A stretch of DNA of 64,000 nucleotides, from contig NZ_JACEFA010000001.1 of assembly GCF_014083865.1 (NCBI RefSeq), positions 434,001-498,000 of the forward strand. Reading direction: 5' to 3'. The stretch comes from Paraliobacillus salinarum (lineage in GTDB: Bacteria; Bacillota; Bacilli; Bacillales; Amphibacillaceae). This document shows, piece after piece, positions 26,787 through 35,994 of the stretch (positions are counted from its first letter, which is position 1; each line of letters starts with the position of its first letter). Under the pieces are notes generated by a model. The model worked only from the letters and a program-made list of their open reading frames with translations, made no database searches and had not been told where the DNA came from. The translations under genes were made by a program, and so were the position numbers.

Positions 26787-27803
26787 ATGGAACGCAAATT
26801 ATTTAGCCCAATTACATTTAAAGAAGTGAGCTTAAAGAACCGAATTGTTATGTCACCGATGTGTATGTATGCTTGTGAACCAGAAGATGGTACAGTACAA
26901 GATTTTCATATTACACATTATGAATCAAGAGCAGTTGGGCAAGTGGGATTAATTATGTTAGAAGCAACTGCTGTGCAACCTGAAGGTAGAATTTCAACAA
27001 AAGATTTAGGTATCTGGGATGATAAACATGTTGATGGATTGAGAAAAGTAAGCAATCGAATCCACGCGCACGGAGCAAAGAGTAGTATACAGTTAGCCCA
27101 TGCTGGAAGAAAAGCAAATTTACCTACTGCTATTTTTGCCCCCAGTGCGATTGCCTTTAATGAAAATTATAAAACACCTAACGCCATGTCAATCGATCAA
27201 ATAAACGAAACGATTCAAGCTTTTAAAGCTGCTGCAAAACGTGCCAATCAAGCAGAATTTGATGTAATAGAAATTCATGCAGCTCATGGTTATTTGATTA
27301 ATCAATTTTTATCACCATTAACAAATAAACGAACAGATCACTATGGTGGACCAAAAGAGAATCGCTACCGCTTTTTATCAGAAATTGTAGAAGCGATAAA
27401 AATCGTCTGGGATAAGCCAATTTTCGTACGAATTTCAGCAGATGAGTACCACGACAATGGTAATCAAATGGAAGACTTCATTTACTATGCAGAACAATTA
27501 AAAAAACAAGGGATTTCTTTAATTGATTGTAGTACTGGTGGTGTTGTTCCCGCATCCATTCAACCCTATCCTGGCTATCAAGTACGAAAGGCAGAGGAAA
27601 TAAAGAAAGAAGTTGGTATTCTAACAGGTGCTGTAGGACTAATAACATCAAGTATCCAAGCAGAAGAAATATTACAAAATGAACGAGCTGATTTAATCTT
27701 CCTTGGTCGTGAATTATTACGAAACCCTTACTGGGCAAAGAAAGCAGCAGATGAATTACAGTTTGATTTAGGTGCACCTAAATCATATGAGCGGGGTTGG
27801 TAA
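26787..27803 (+). CDS. namA: NADPH dehydrogenase NamA (old yellow enzyme)
   Basis: FMN-dependent ene-reductase (338 residues), the YqjM/NamA class, which reduces activated alkenes with [17 protein letters not shown] carries the FMN-tuning Cys and Tyr, [12 protein letters not shown] the substrate-binding His pair, and [10 protein letters not shown] the C-terminal phosphate loop; RGW at the end matches the class arginine finger region. Ribosome site GGAGG. Likely oxidative-stress or xenobiotic function. Confidence 0.94.
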   Translation: MERKLFSPITFKEVSLKNRIVMSPMCMYACEPEDGTVQDFHITHYESRAVGQVGLIMLEATAVQPEGRISTKDLGIWDDKHVDGLRKVSNRIHAHGAKSSIQLAHAGRKANLPTAIFAPSAIAFNENYKTPNAMSIDQINETIQAFKAAAKRANQAEFDVIEIHAAHGYLINQFLSPLTNKRTDHYGGPKENRYRFLSEIVEAIKIVWDKPIFVRISADEYHDNGNQMEDFIYYAEQLKKQGISLIDCSTGGVVPASIQPYPGYQVRKAEEIKKEVGILTGAVGLITSSIQAEEILQNERADLIFLGRELLRNPYWAKKAADELQFDLGAPKSYERGW

Positions 27804-27806
27804 TAA

Positions 27807-28727
27807 ATGAAGTTAACATTTTTAGGAACTGGTGCGGGCGTGCCTTCTAAAGAAAGAAATGTTTCAGCGATCCTTTTAGACCTATTACAAGAAAAAGGAG
27901 CAACATGGTTATTTGATTGTGGTGAATCCACGCAGCATCAAATCTTACAAACAACGATTAAACCAAGAAAAATTGAAAACATATTTATTACACATTTACA
28001 TGGTGATCATATTTATGGTTTACCTGGCTTTCTAAGTAGCCGCTCCTTTCAAGATGGTACGACTCCAGTCAACATATATGGTCCAAAGGGAATAGAAGCT
28101 TTTGTTAAAACTAGCTTAGAAATTAGTGAAACACATTTAAGGTATCCACTTCATTTTAAAGAAGTCGCTGATGGGATTATTCTTGATGATAGTGATTTTA
28201 TTGTTTATGCAAAGCAACTACAACATGGTATTCCAAGCTATGGTTACCGAATCGAACAAAAAGATCAACCAGGTGAATTACTAGTCGGAAAACTACAAGA
28301 AATGGGGATTAGTCCTGGTCCAATCTATCAACAAATAAAAGAAAACGATGTAACCATTTTGCCAGATGGCCACGTCGTTCATAGAAAAGATGTGCTCGGG
28401 CCAGACAAGCGTGGAAGTGTAATTAGTATTTTTGGTGATACGAGATATGATGAGCGCTTTGTTGAATTTGCTCGAAATAGTGATGTACTCGTTCATGAAG
28501 CTACGTTTGCCAAAGATGAAACAACATTAGCACACGATTACTTTCATACGACAACCGAACAAGCGGCACATCTAGCGAATCAAGCGGAAGTCAAACAATT
28601 ATTACTGACACATATATCCTCCCGTTATACTGGTGAAAAAGCTGAGCAACTGCGGATAGAAGCAGAAACGATTTTTCCAAATGTCCATATAGCACATGAT
28701 TTTTTTGAATATGAAATTAAAAAATAG
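27807..28727 (+). CDS. rnz: Ribonuclease Z
   Basis: Metallo-beta-lactamase nuclease that trims tRNA 3' ends, 306 residues. Zinc motif [13 protein letters not shown], further ligands in GDTRYDE and THISSRY, and the exosite-bearing middle region (about 150-200, [15 protein letters not shown]). Start ATG three bases behind namA. The stop lies inside the bidirectional terminator shared with dinB. Confidence 0.94.
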   Translation: MKLTFLGTGAGVPSKERNVSAILLDLLQEKGATWLFDCGESTQHQILQTTIKPRKIENIFITHLHGDHIYGLPGFLSSRSFQDGTTPVNIYGPKGIEAFVKTSLEISETHLRYPLHFKEVADGIILDDSDFIVYAKQLQHGIPSYGYRIEQKDQPGELLVGKLQEMGISPGPIYQQIKENDVTILPDGHVVHRKDVLGPDKRGSVISIFGDTRYDERFVEFARNSDVLVHEATFAKDETTLAHDYFHTTTEQAAHLANQAEVKQLLLTHISSRYTGEKAEQLRIEAETIFPNVHIAHDFFEYEIKK

Positions 28728-28753
28728 CGAGGCTTAGCTGCTCGCTATTTTTT
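28719..28753. terminator. Bidirectional terminator between rnz and dinB
   Basis: AAAAAATAGCGAG (28719-28731) pairs with CTCGCTATTTTTT (28741-28753). It contains both the rnz stop and the dinB stop. Confidence 0.9.
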
Positions 28754-29992
28754 ATAATCATCCAAATAATCTTTTTGAAAGCTTGTACTTGGTTGTGTCT
28801 TATCTTCAGAATTATTCATTTTTGTAAACGTATCTGTACCATATTTCTCTGTTAGCTTTTCCATTGCTTGGTATAGCTTTTCTTTAGAAGCTTCTTTTTC
28901 ATAAGTAAACAAATCCAATTGCTGAACAATTTCTTGCTTATCATGTAAATCTTGGACAGTAATACCTAACAATCTGATAGGTTTACCATTCCAATGTTCA
29001 TCTAATAAACTTAACGCATATTTAAATATAGTTGTTTCTTCTTCAATTAACTCTACTAATTTCTTGCTTCTAGTAATCGTTTTTCGATCATGAAAACGAA
29101 TCGTCAGTTGAATATGTTGTCCTACTACTTTTTTTCGTTTTAGTCTGGCAGAAACTTTACGCGCTAGCTTTCTTAGTAACTGACTTATTTCCTGGTCATT
29201 TACAGTATCTTCAGGTAATGTCTCTGAGTTGCCAATACTCTTAAAATCGTAAATTGCATCGGGATCAACAATACTCGGATCAATCCCTTTTGCGCGATTT
29301 TGTAGTCGCTCACCATTAATTCCAAGTACACGTTTTAACACATATACATCTGCTTCAACCAAATCTTTTATTGTTTTTATATCTAATTTATACAGCTTTT
29401 CGGCTGTCTTTGAACCGATCCCATACATCTCTTCAACAGGAAGTGGCCACAGTTTATCAGACAAATCACGAAGTCTTAAAACCGTTATCCCCATCGGTTT
29501 TTTCATATCTGAAGCCATTTTTGCTAAAAATTTATTTGGAGCAATTCCAATGCTACATGGAATACCTAATTCCGTTGCTATACGGCTTTGGATCGTTTTT
29601 GCAATTTCTAAAGGGGAACCGAGTGATTCACAAGATGAAATATCCATATATCCTTCATCAATAGATACAGGTTGTACATAAGGTGTGATTTCTGCTAACA
29701 TTTTAAACATTTCACTAGAAGCATTTCGATAACGCTCGAAGTTTGGGCGCATGACAATTAATTCAGGACATAATCGTTTCGCCTCCCAAAGCGGCATTGT
29801 CGTTTTTACACCTTTTGCCCTAGCTTCATAGCTACTCGTCACTACAATACCGCGTCGTTCTTCTGGATTGCCCGCAATAGCTAAAGGCTTTCCCTTTAAT
29901 GCTGGATTGTGTGCTGCTTCTACGGATGCGTAAAAGCTATTCATATCAACATGAAAAATAACCTTGCCATTTTTCGGATACCATTTAGACAT
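28745..29992 (-). CDS. dinB: DNA polymerase IV (Y family, PolY1-like)
   Basis: Error-prone translesion polymerase, 415 residues. Palm-domain catalytic carboxylates in FHVDMNSFYASVE and PVSIDEGYMDIS; SSYEARAKGVKTTM fingers; helix-hairpin-helix in MYGIGSKTAEKLYKL; little-finger domain after about 240. QQLDLF near residue 375 fits the beta-clamp binding motif, followed by a tail of about 40 residues. A LexA box precedes the gene, so SOS induction is expected. Confidence 0.94.
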   Translation of the reverse strand: MSKWYPKNGKVIFHVDMNSFYASVEAAHNPALKGKPLAIAGNPEERRGIVVTSSYEARAKGVKTTMPLWEAKRLCPELIVMRPNFERYRNASSEMFKMLAEITPYVQPVSIDEGYMDISSCESLGSPLEIAKTIQSRIATELGIPCSIGIAPNKFLAKMASDMKKPMGITVLRLRDLSDKLWPLPVEEMYGIGSKTAEKLYKLDIKTIKDLVEADVYVLKRVLGINGERLQNRAKGIDPSIVDPDAIYDFKSIGNSETLPEDTVNDQEISQLLRKLARKVSARLKRKKVVGQHIQLTIRFHDRKTITRSKKLVELIEEETTIFKYALSLLDEHWNGKPIRLLGITVQDLHDKQEIVQQLDLFTYEKEASKEKLYQAMEKLTEKYGTDTFTKMNNSEDKTQPSTSFQKDYLDDYKK

Positions 29993-30007
29993 ATATCTCT
30001 TCCTTTA

Positions 30008-30021
30008 GGAACGTGCGTTCT
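30008..30021. promoter_or_regulatory. LexA (DinR) box upstream of dinB
   Basis: Read on the minus strand AGAACGCACGTTCC fits the Bacillus LexA site CGAACRNRYGTTYC at 13 of 14 positions. Its near edge is 15 bases before the dinB start codon. Confidence 0.75.
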
Positions 30022-30091
30022 ATTAACTCTAATATAGCATAGAGCAAGCAATAACTCTATTATTATTACTTATTTTGGTTAAAAATAAATA

Positions 30092-31213
30092 TTATAATGT
30101 CGCCGTTTCCTCTACAATGGCAATAATTAGTTCCGTAATTTTGTTCAGTTCTCCAACGGGCATTTTTTCAGAAGTCGTGTGAATATCTTCATAACCTACG
30201 GCTAAGTTCACTGTTGGAATACCTAAACTAGAAATGACATTCGCATCACTTCCACCACCGCTTTGTTTTAACTTGCTATCTCGACCGATTTTACTTGCAG
30301 CTCTTTTTGCTACTTCTACAACTTTATCACCTGACTGTTGTTTATAACCCGGATACATAACAGCTGTTTCTATTTCCACTTCGCCACCCAGTTCACGCGC
30401 AGCATCTTCAAACGCTTTTTTCATCGCATTGACCTGTGCTTCCATTTTTTCAGGAACTAATGAGCGTGCCTCTGCTAATATTTCTACGTGATCGCATACA
30501 ATGTTTGTCTTTTGTCCGCCCTCAAAGCGACCAATATTAGCGGTTGTTTCTTTATCAATTCTTCCTAATGGCATATTGGAGATTGCTTTAGAAGCGATTG
30601 TAATTGCTGAGACACCCTTCTCAGGAGCAACACCAGCATGTGCAGTTTTTCCTTTAACAATAGCATTTACCTTGGCTTGAGTTGGTGCAGCTACAACGAT
30701 ATCGCCAACATCTCCATCACTATCGATTGCATAACCAAATGAAGCATGGATTTTATCTTTCTTTAGTGCTTTTGCACCGACTAACCCTGATTCTTCTCCG
30801 ACAGTAATAATATATTGAATATCACCATGTTTTACTTTATTTTCCTTAATAACACGAATAGATTCTAATATTGCAGCCAGACCAGCTTTATCATCTGCAC
30901 CTAAAATTGTTGTTCCATCCGAAGTAATATAACCATCTGTTACTTGAGGTTTCACTCCACGTCCCGGTACTACTGTATCCATATGTGATGTAAAATAAAT
31001 AGACTCAATAGTTAGATCACCTTTTAACGTGCAAATTAAATTCCCCGCACCATGACCAGTTATCTCAGCACTGTCATCTTCATAAACATCTACACCTAAA
31101 TCAGAAAATTTTCGCTTCAATACACTAGCAATTTTTGCTTCATCTGTTGTTTCTGAATCTATTTGAACCAATTCTAGAAACTCTTTTAATAATCTTTCTT
31201 CATTAATTTTCAT
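30092..31213 (-). CDS. yqjE: M20-family peptidase T-like protein (YqjE-like)
   Basis: Zinc aminopeptidase/tripeptidase family member, 373 residues from ATG 31213, behind AAGGAG. The longer in-frame start is rejected for lack of a site. Metal ligands: His-Asp in TSHMDTVVPG, Asp in LGADDKAGLAA, the catalytic Glu-Glu in VGEESGLVGAK, with a dimerisation (lid) domain around 180-290 and final His in HTTSEKMPV. Probably cleaves small peptides in the cytoplasm. Confidence 0.88.
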   Translation of the reverse strand: MKINEERLLKEFLELVQIDSETTDEAKIASVLKRKFSDLGVDVYEDDSAEITGHGAGNLICTLKGDLTIESIYFTSHMDTVVPGRGVKPQVTDGYITSDGTTILGADDKAGLAAILESIRVIKENKVKHGDIQYIITVGEESGLVGAKALKKDKIHASFGYAIDSDGDVGDIVVAAPTQAKVNAIVKGKTAHAGVAPEKGVSAITIASKAISNMPLGRIDKETTANIGRFEGGQKTNIVCDHVEILAEARSLVPEKMEAQVNAMKKAFEDAARELGGEVEIETAVMYPGYKQQSGDKVVEVAKRAASKIGRDSKLKQSGGGSDANVISSLGIPTVNLAVGYEDIHTTSEKMPVGELNKITELIIAIVEETATL

Positions 31214-31299
31214 GTGAACACTCCTTATTTCGATCCGAACTCTATTATGTACGTTATCTAATCGTTTTAAAATTGTCAATTCTAACTTATAAATCAGGG

Positions 31300-31328
31300 T
31301 TGTACCTTTTACAAATTCACGATAAAAT
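31300..31328 (+). promoter_or_regulatory. Sigma-A promoter of the small membrane protein gene
   Basis: TTGTAC (31300-31305), 17-base spacer, TAAAAT (31323-31328); start codon at 31356. Confidence 0.6.
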
Positions 31329-31355
31329 ACTTATAGGATAAAGGAGGCAGATTTA

Positions 31356-31511
31356 ATGGCTAAATCAACTAATCAAAATAAACAAACAGGCAACAAACCA
31401 AAAAAACAATCAAAACGTCAACGACGCAATAAAATAATTGTTTACCTTATGATTGCAGCAATGGTGCTTTCTACATTTACTGCAGGGTTATCTTTTTTAA
31501 TTAATTCATAA
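31356..31511 (+). CDS. Small membrane protein resembling Prli42
   Basis: A 51-codon gene below usual gene-calling cut-offs. The ATG follows AAGGAGG by eight bases, and a sigma-A promoter and a terminator bracket it. The first 26 residues are very basic and polar (Lys/Gln/Arg/Asn-rich, ending KRQRRNK). The last 25 form one membrane helix, IIVYLMIAAMVLSTFTAGLS, then FLINS. The helix resembles Prli42, the Listeria miniprotein that anchors the stressosome to the membrane; the Listeria form is about 31 residues, so this one carries a longer cytoplasmic tail. That the gene is real is well supported; identity is tentative. Confidence 0.75.
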   Translation: MAKSTNQNKQTGNKPKKQSKRQRRNKIIVYLMIAAMVLSTFTAGLSFLINS

Positions 31512-31516
31512 CATCC

Positions 31517-31539
31517 AACCAGTCGATTAATGACTGGTT
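31517..31539. terminator. Bidirectional terminator
   Basis: AACCAGTC (31517-31524) pairs with GACTGGTT (31532-31539), followed by TTATTTTTTT on plus. It serves the small membrane gene and the converging L,D-transpeptidase gene. Confidence 0.82.
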
Positions 31540-32046
31540 TTATTTTTTTATCGCTCCTTTTAACTTCGCCAATTTTTCAAAACTATCTGTTGTATCAACA
31601 ATCCAGATTTTTGTTCCTATTGGTACTTCATTAAATAATGCAATCACATTCTCATTCTTCATACGTATACACCCTGCGGAAACTCTGTGGCCTATCGTCT
31701 CTGGTTTGTTTGTTCCGTGTACCCCATATACCCTACCATTTGTATCTTTTGCATCAAAACCAATCCATCTTGCTCCTAATGGATTTTTTGGATCTCCACC
31801 TGGAATATTCTTTTTGCGATAATATGGTTGCTCCGCCTTAACAATTATATTAAACATGCCTTCCGGTGTCAGGTCTTTTGTTAAACCAGTAGCAACAGGA
31901 AAGACTTCCTTTACTTCTCCTTCATTAATAAAAGCTAATTGTAATGTCGCTTTATTCACAATAACAAATGGAGACTGGTCTGTTGGGTTTTCACCTATAG
32001 GCCATAATGGTGATAAAAACAATATAATAAGGGAGAATAATTTCAT
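31540..32046 (-). CDS. L,D-transpeptidase (YkuD family)
   Basis: Secreted cell-wall enzyme of 168 residues. Short signal peptide (KLFSLIILFLSPLWP), then the YkuD fold from about residue 25 (FVIVNKATLQLAFINEG). The catalytic segment is HGTNKPETIGHRVSAGCIRM, in which the Cys of SAGCIRM is the nucleophile and the two His flank it. No LysM or SH3 domain, so it is a minimal catalytic unit. Expected to form 3-3 cross-links or attach proteins in peptidoglycan, possibly in spores. Confidence 0.9.
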   Translation of the reverse strand: MKLFSLIILFLSPLWPIGENPTDQSPFVIVNKATLQLAFINEGEVKEVFPVATGLTKDLTPEGMFNIIVKAEQPYYRKKNIPGGDPKNPLGARWIGFDAKDTNGRVYGVHGTNKPETIGHRVSAGCIRMKNENVIALFNEVPIGTKIWIVDTTDSFEKLAKLKGAIKK

Positions 32047-32247
32047 TTTTTGTTCATTCCTTTTTAATCTTAGTATGCATATTCACGACCCATTTATGTT
32101 TATTTACTTTGATTATTTCCTGGGAAAGCGCAGAAATCCGGCTGATTAGATAAAATGAAACATTAATCTACAAACAATAACAAAGTCATTTCATTTCGTA
32201 GTATACTGAAATAAAATAAACTCCATGAAAGCCAAGGTGATCATTCA

Positions 32248-34902
32248 ATGAAAGAGAATCAGTCTCGTAACTTTATAAAAAATCTGTTTAAACGTTCTGA
32301 TAAAGAGATTTATTATAAAGAGATGACTTCGTCTACGGATTCACACTTGTTTGATGAACTAAATAGAAAGCTATCTATATATGAACGGCAAAGAAATCAT
32401 TTCGAAAAAATTGCCCAGTCTGGTGCATGGGAATATTATATTGACAAAGATCAATTTCTTTGTTCGGACTCATTTATCGAATTGTCAGGGTTACCCTCAA
32501 TAAATAAAATTTCGCTGGATACACTATTTAAACTAATTCATGCAGAAGATTATGAGGAGACTTATAATACATTCGAAAAAGCTTGTAACGGTACAGACTT
32601 CTCTATCACATTTAGAATTTATCATGGAAATACAAATGAGATTCGATATATACAAGCTCAAGGAGAAGTATTATGGATGCACAATCAACCATACAAAATA
32701 ATTGGTGTAATTCTGGATCAGACAGATAAAAAATTATTGGAAGTTCAGTTAAAAAATACATTACATACATATGAACATATCTTGAATCATATAAATGCTG
32801 CCATTTGGATGAAGGATTTTGAAACAAATTCAATTAATTTCATATCCAAAAAAACCGAGGAAATATTTGAGATGGATTTAAATGATATTTATTCAAACGA
32901 CTCTGTTTGGGAAAGTATTATACACCCTGAAGATAAAGAAAAAGTATTCCAAAACCAACAATTATTAAGAAACAAACAAACGATCTATCAACAGTATCGA
33001 ATACAATTACCTACTGGAAAGGTTAAATGGGTATATGATCAAACAATTCCTTACTTCAATGAAAATGATCAGTTAAGTAAATTATTTGGTGTGTTAGTTG
33101 ATATCACGAAAGAAAAACAGCTACAAGATGAGCTGAATTACTTAGCTACACACGACCGACTAACAACACTTCCAAATCAACATTATGCAATGACTAAATT
33201 AGAGAAGTTAATTAAGAAGAAGAAACCATTTGGCTTGCTTTATTTTGATATAGATCGATTATCAGCAATAAATCAAGCACTTGGATATCAAACTGGAGAT
33301 GAAGTAATCAAAACTCTTGCTCAAAAGCTAAAGCATCATGCCGGATTTCATTTTATTTCTCGGTTTAATAGCAATGACTTTATTTTAATTATGGATAATC
33401 TAACATATAAAGAACAGGCGTATGATTTGTCAAATCAAATCATTGATTCTATGCAAGATCCTTTTACAGTAAACATATACGAACTAATTGTTACAGTAAG
33501 TATCGGGGTTAGTTTCTTCCCTGATGATGCAGATAACTCCATATCCTTACTTGAACAAGCTCATAAGGCTATGCAAAAAGCAAAAAAATTAGGTAAAAAT
33601 AACTATCAAACCTTATCCAACAAAGAAACTATTTCATCTTATAAACAATTTATTTTAGAAAGAGATATGCGAAAAGCACTTCAAAACAATGAATTTGAAC
33701 TTTATTATCAACCAGTCATTCATAGTAAGACTGGCGTGATTGAAGGTGCAGAAGCTTTAATACGTTGGAATCATGAAGATTGGGGGATCGTTTCTCCACA
33801 TGATTTTATCCCGCTAGCCATTGATAACCATCTGATTAATCAAATTGGTGATTGGGTAATTAAACAAGTGATACAACAACTTGCAACGTGGAAAAATGAG
33901 AATATCACTTTAAGGCCGATTGCAATAAACATTACACCTGCTCGCTTTTACGAAAAAGGATTTTATGATTTTTTAAAAAACACTTTAGAAACACATCAAA
34001 TACCAGCAAAATATATTAATTTGGAAATTAACAAACATTTAGTAACAGAAGATAATAACAGTATATTACAAGTTTTAAATCAATTAAAAGAACTTGGCAT
34101 TAAAATAACGGTTGATGATTTTGGTGTTGGTTACTCCTTCTTAGAATTTTTGCTCGAGTTTAAATGCGACACAATAAAAATTGACAAAACATTCACACAA
34201 CATGTCTCTAAAGCTGATTCAACAAACCAAGCTATTATTACTAGCATATTAAATTTAGCAAAAGAACTTAATATAGAAGTAGTGGCGGAAGGGATAGAAA
34301 CCTATGAACAATACAAGTTTTTTAAACAGAAGGACTGTAATTTGATCCAAGGATTTATTTTCAGCAAACCAGTACCGTTAAAAACTTATGAAGCAATGAG
34401 TAATACAGGCTTTCTTGCATTGCCTAGACCTTCTTCGAAAAAGAGACCAGAAAAGGAAAGAAGAAAATACCATCGTTTTGCTTTTCACTCATCAATTATT
34501 GGTGAGATGCACATTACTAAAGTTAATAAAAAAGAAATTGAGCTAGCAGGTACTAGCGTTTTAATTGAAAATATTAGTTTAGAAGGAATAAAGTTAATGT
34601 CTTATCTCGACCTACCAATCCAATCTCAATTACAATTTAAGTTCACCTTTAGATTAATGAATGAAACATTTGTTTTCCGTGGAAAATTTGTTTGGAAGGA
34701 AGAAGCTGGTGGTAACATCTTTTATTATGGAATACATTTTTATGATATAGATGAACAACAAAAAGATCACCTTGCTAAGTATTTGAACAAAATGGCTGTA
34801 CTAGAGAAAAATAAAGAAAAAATTGAATACACTTCATTTTTGGATAAAAGTCCTTTCTTATTTTTTGATCGTATCAAGAAAAATGTTAAAAATACAAATT
34901 AA
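32248..34902 (+). CDS. PAS-PAS-GGDEF-EAL-PilZ cyclic-di-GMP protein
   Basis: Soluble 884-residue signalling protein with no membrane segment. PAS domains at about 55-155 and 170-290 (ending LFGVLVDITKEKQLQ). The GGDEF domain at about 295-445 has the signature loop RFNSNDF, so cyclase activity is unlikely. The EAL domain at about 470-705 retains EALIRW, INITPARF, LEINKHL, DDFGVGYSF, TIKIDKTF, VAEGIETYEQ and QGFIFSKP, so phosphodiesterase activity is likely. A PilZ domain at about 715-850 has RRKYHRF and ENISLEGIKL, which should bind cyclic-di-GMP. Probably a PAS-gated phosphodiesterase with product/substrate sensing. Ribosome site AAGGTGA. Confidence 0.92.
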   Translation: MKENQSRNFIKNLFKRSDKEIYYKEMTSSTDSHLFDELNRKLSIYERQRNHFEKIAQSGAWEYYIDKDQFLCSDSFIELSGLPSINKISLDTLFKLIHAEDYEETYNTFEKACNGTDFSITFRIYHGNTNEIRYIQAQGEVLWMHNQPYKIIGVILDQTDKKLLEVQLKNTLHTYEHILNHINAAIWMKDFETNSINFISKKTEEIFEMDLNDIYSNDSVWESIIHPEDKEKVFQNQQLLRNKQTIYQQYRIQLPTGKVKWVYDQTIPYFNENDQLSKLFGVLVDITKEKQLQDELNYLATHDRLTTLPNQHYAMTKLEKLIKKKKPFGLLYFDIDRLSAINQALGYQTGDEVIKTLAQKLKHHAGFHFISRFNSNDFILIMDNLTYKEQAYDLSNQIIDSMQDPFTVNIYELIVTVSIGVSFFPDDADNSISLLEQAHKAMQKAKKLGKNNYQTLSNKETISSYKQFILERDMRKALQNNEFELYYQPVIHSKTGVIEGAEALIRWNHEDWGIVSPHDFIPLAIDNHLINQIGDWVIKQVIQQLATWKNENITLRPIAINITPARFYEKGFYDFLKNTLETHQIPAKYINLEINKHLVTEDNNSILQVLNQLKELGIKITVDDFGVGYSFLEFLLEFKCDTIKIDKTFTQHVSKADSTNQAIITSILNLAKELNIEVVAEGIETYEQYKFFKQKDCNLIQGFIFSKPVPLKTYEAMSNTGFLALPRPSSKKRPEKERRKYHRFAFHSSIIGEMHITKVNKKEIELAGTSVLIENISLEGIKLMSYLDLPIQSQLQFKFTFRLMNETFVFRGKFVWKEEAGGNIFYYGIHFYDIDEQQKDHLAKYLNKMAVLEKNKEKIEYTSFLDKSPFLFFDRIKKNVKNTN

Positions 34903-35005
34903 ATTACTGTTTCATGCTATAAAATCAGGCAATCTTTTTTATGCTACTTAGATTACTGAATTAATTTGAAAGACAAAAATTTTAAAGTATACCTCTCCTA
35001 ATTAA

Positions 35006-35055
35006 AATAGCGCAAAGTAGAATTTATTACATACACGATTCTACTTTGCGCTATT
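35006..35055 (+). terminator. Long perfect hairpin downstream of the EAL-PilZ gene
   Basis: AATAGCGCAAAGTAGAAT (35006-35023) and its exact complement (35038-35055) form an 18-pair stem with loop TTATTACATACACG. The U tract is poor, so it may stop transcription weakly or be a repeat. The 12 bases ATTACATACACG recur in the next hairpin at 35964-35975. Confidence 0.6.
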
Positions 35056-35125
35056 GTATAAAACAGTTTACATTGTGCCATGCTATGCTTATTAATAGCC
35101 CATGATAAAGGAGATGAATATATTT

Positions 35126-35950
35126 ATGGATATTGATGAACTTCTTAGAAATGATGAAGAAAATTTTGATCACGCCAAGGTAAAAAAAGTTTCAGATCAT
35201 GTGGCGATGTATCGTACACTTGTGTCTAATGTCTATATGATTAGTAATCCCTCGAATGAATCGTGGTTTATGATTGACACAGGAATTGCACGATACCATG
35301 AACGCATTCTTGTAGCAGCTGAAAGACATTTCCCTAACCTACCACCTGAAGCAATTATTCTTACACATGGACATTTTGACCACGCCGGATCCGCTAAGGC
35401 TCTTGCGAAGCATTGGGATATTCCGATCTATGCACATCCACAGGAAATACCCTTTTTAGATGGATCGACCTCATATCCTCCTGTTGATCCCACAGTTGGA
35501 GGAGGAATGATTTCGTTAATTTCACCATTATTTCCTAAAAAAGCTATTCGGTTAACGAAGTGGTTACGTCCAATAACAGATGAAACAGCTTCTACATTAA
35601 TTGATGGTTGGCGTATTATTCATACACCTGGTCATACTCCAGGTCATATCTCACTTTTTCATGAAGAAGAACGAATTTTAATCGCTGGTGATGCAATTGC
35701 AACCGAAAATCCTGAATCAGCCTTATCAATTGTATTTCCTATAAGCAAAATTCACGGTCCACCAGCATTCTTTACAGAGGACTGGGATAAAGCAAAGCAG
35801 TCAATTCAACAACTTATACAACTACGTCCTAAGCTATTATTAGCTGGTCACGGATTACCGATAGAAGGAGATGCAATTCAAGAAGGATTAGAACATTTAT
35901 ATCAAAATTTTGATGAGCTTGCCATTCCAAACAATAAAAAAAATGAATGA
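35126..35950 (+). CDS. MBL-fold metallo-hydrolase
   Basis: Cytoplasmic hydrolase of about 274 residues with the beta-lactamase-like metal motif THGHFDHAGSAKAL, a further His in IIHTPGHTPGHIS and Asp in IAGDAIATE, and the last ligand in LLAGHGLPIEG. The ATG at 35126 is chosen because AAAGGAG lies upstream of it; ATG 35102 has no site and ATG 35114 touches it, but the spacing of 12 leaves the choice open. Substrate unknown; glyoxalase II or lactonase-like roles are possible. Flanked on both sides by hairpins with a shared loop sequence. Confidence 0.85.
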   Translation: MDIDELLRNDEENFDHAKVKKVSDHVAMYRTLVSNVYMISNPSNESWFMIDTGIARYHERILVAAERHFPNLPPEAIILTHGHFDHAGSAKALAKHWDIPIYAHPQEIPFLDGSTSYPPVDPTVGGGMISLISPLFPKKAIRLTKWLRPITDETASTLIDGWRIIHTPGHTPGHISLFHEEERILIAGDAIATENPESALSIVFPISKIHGPPAFFTEDWDKAKQSIQQLIQLRPKLLLAGHGLPIEGDAIQEGLEHLYQNFDELAIPNNKKNE

Positions 35951-35988
35951 AGTGCGTATTTTCATTACATACACGCTTCATTCATTTT
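35940..35988. terminator. Hairpin downstream of the MBL gene
   Basis: AAAATGAATGAAG (35940-35952) pairs with CTTCATTCATTTT (35976-35988), with the gene's stop codon in the stem. The loop holds ATTACATACACG (35964-35975), as in the upstream hairpin. Lies between converging genes. Confidence 0.65.
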
Positions 35989-35994
35989 GATTAC

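Noticed and set aside
32047-32247. A c-di-GMP riboswitch before the EAL-PilZ gene
   Set aside because: The conserved GEMM blocks are not present in this leader.
33130-33610. An active diguanylate cyclase domain
   Set aside because: The signature loop reads SNDF instead of GGDEF, so catalysis is not expected.
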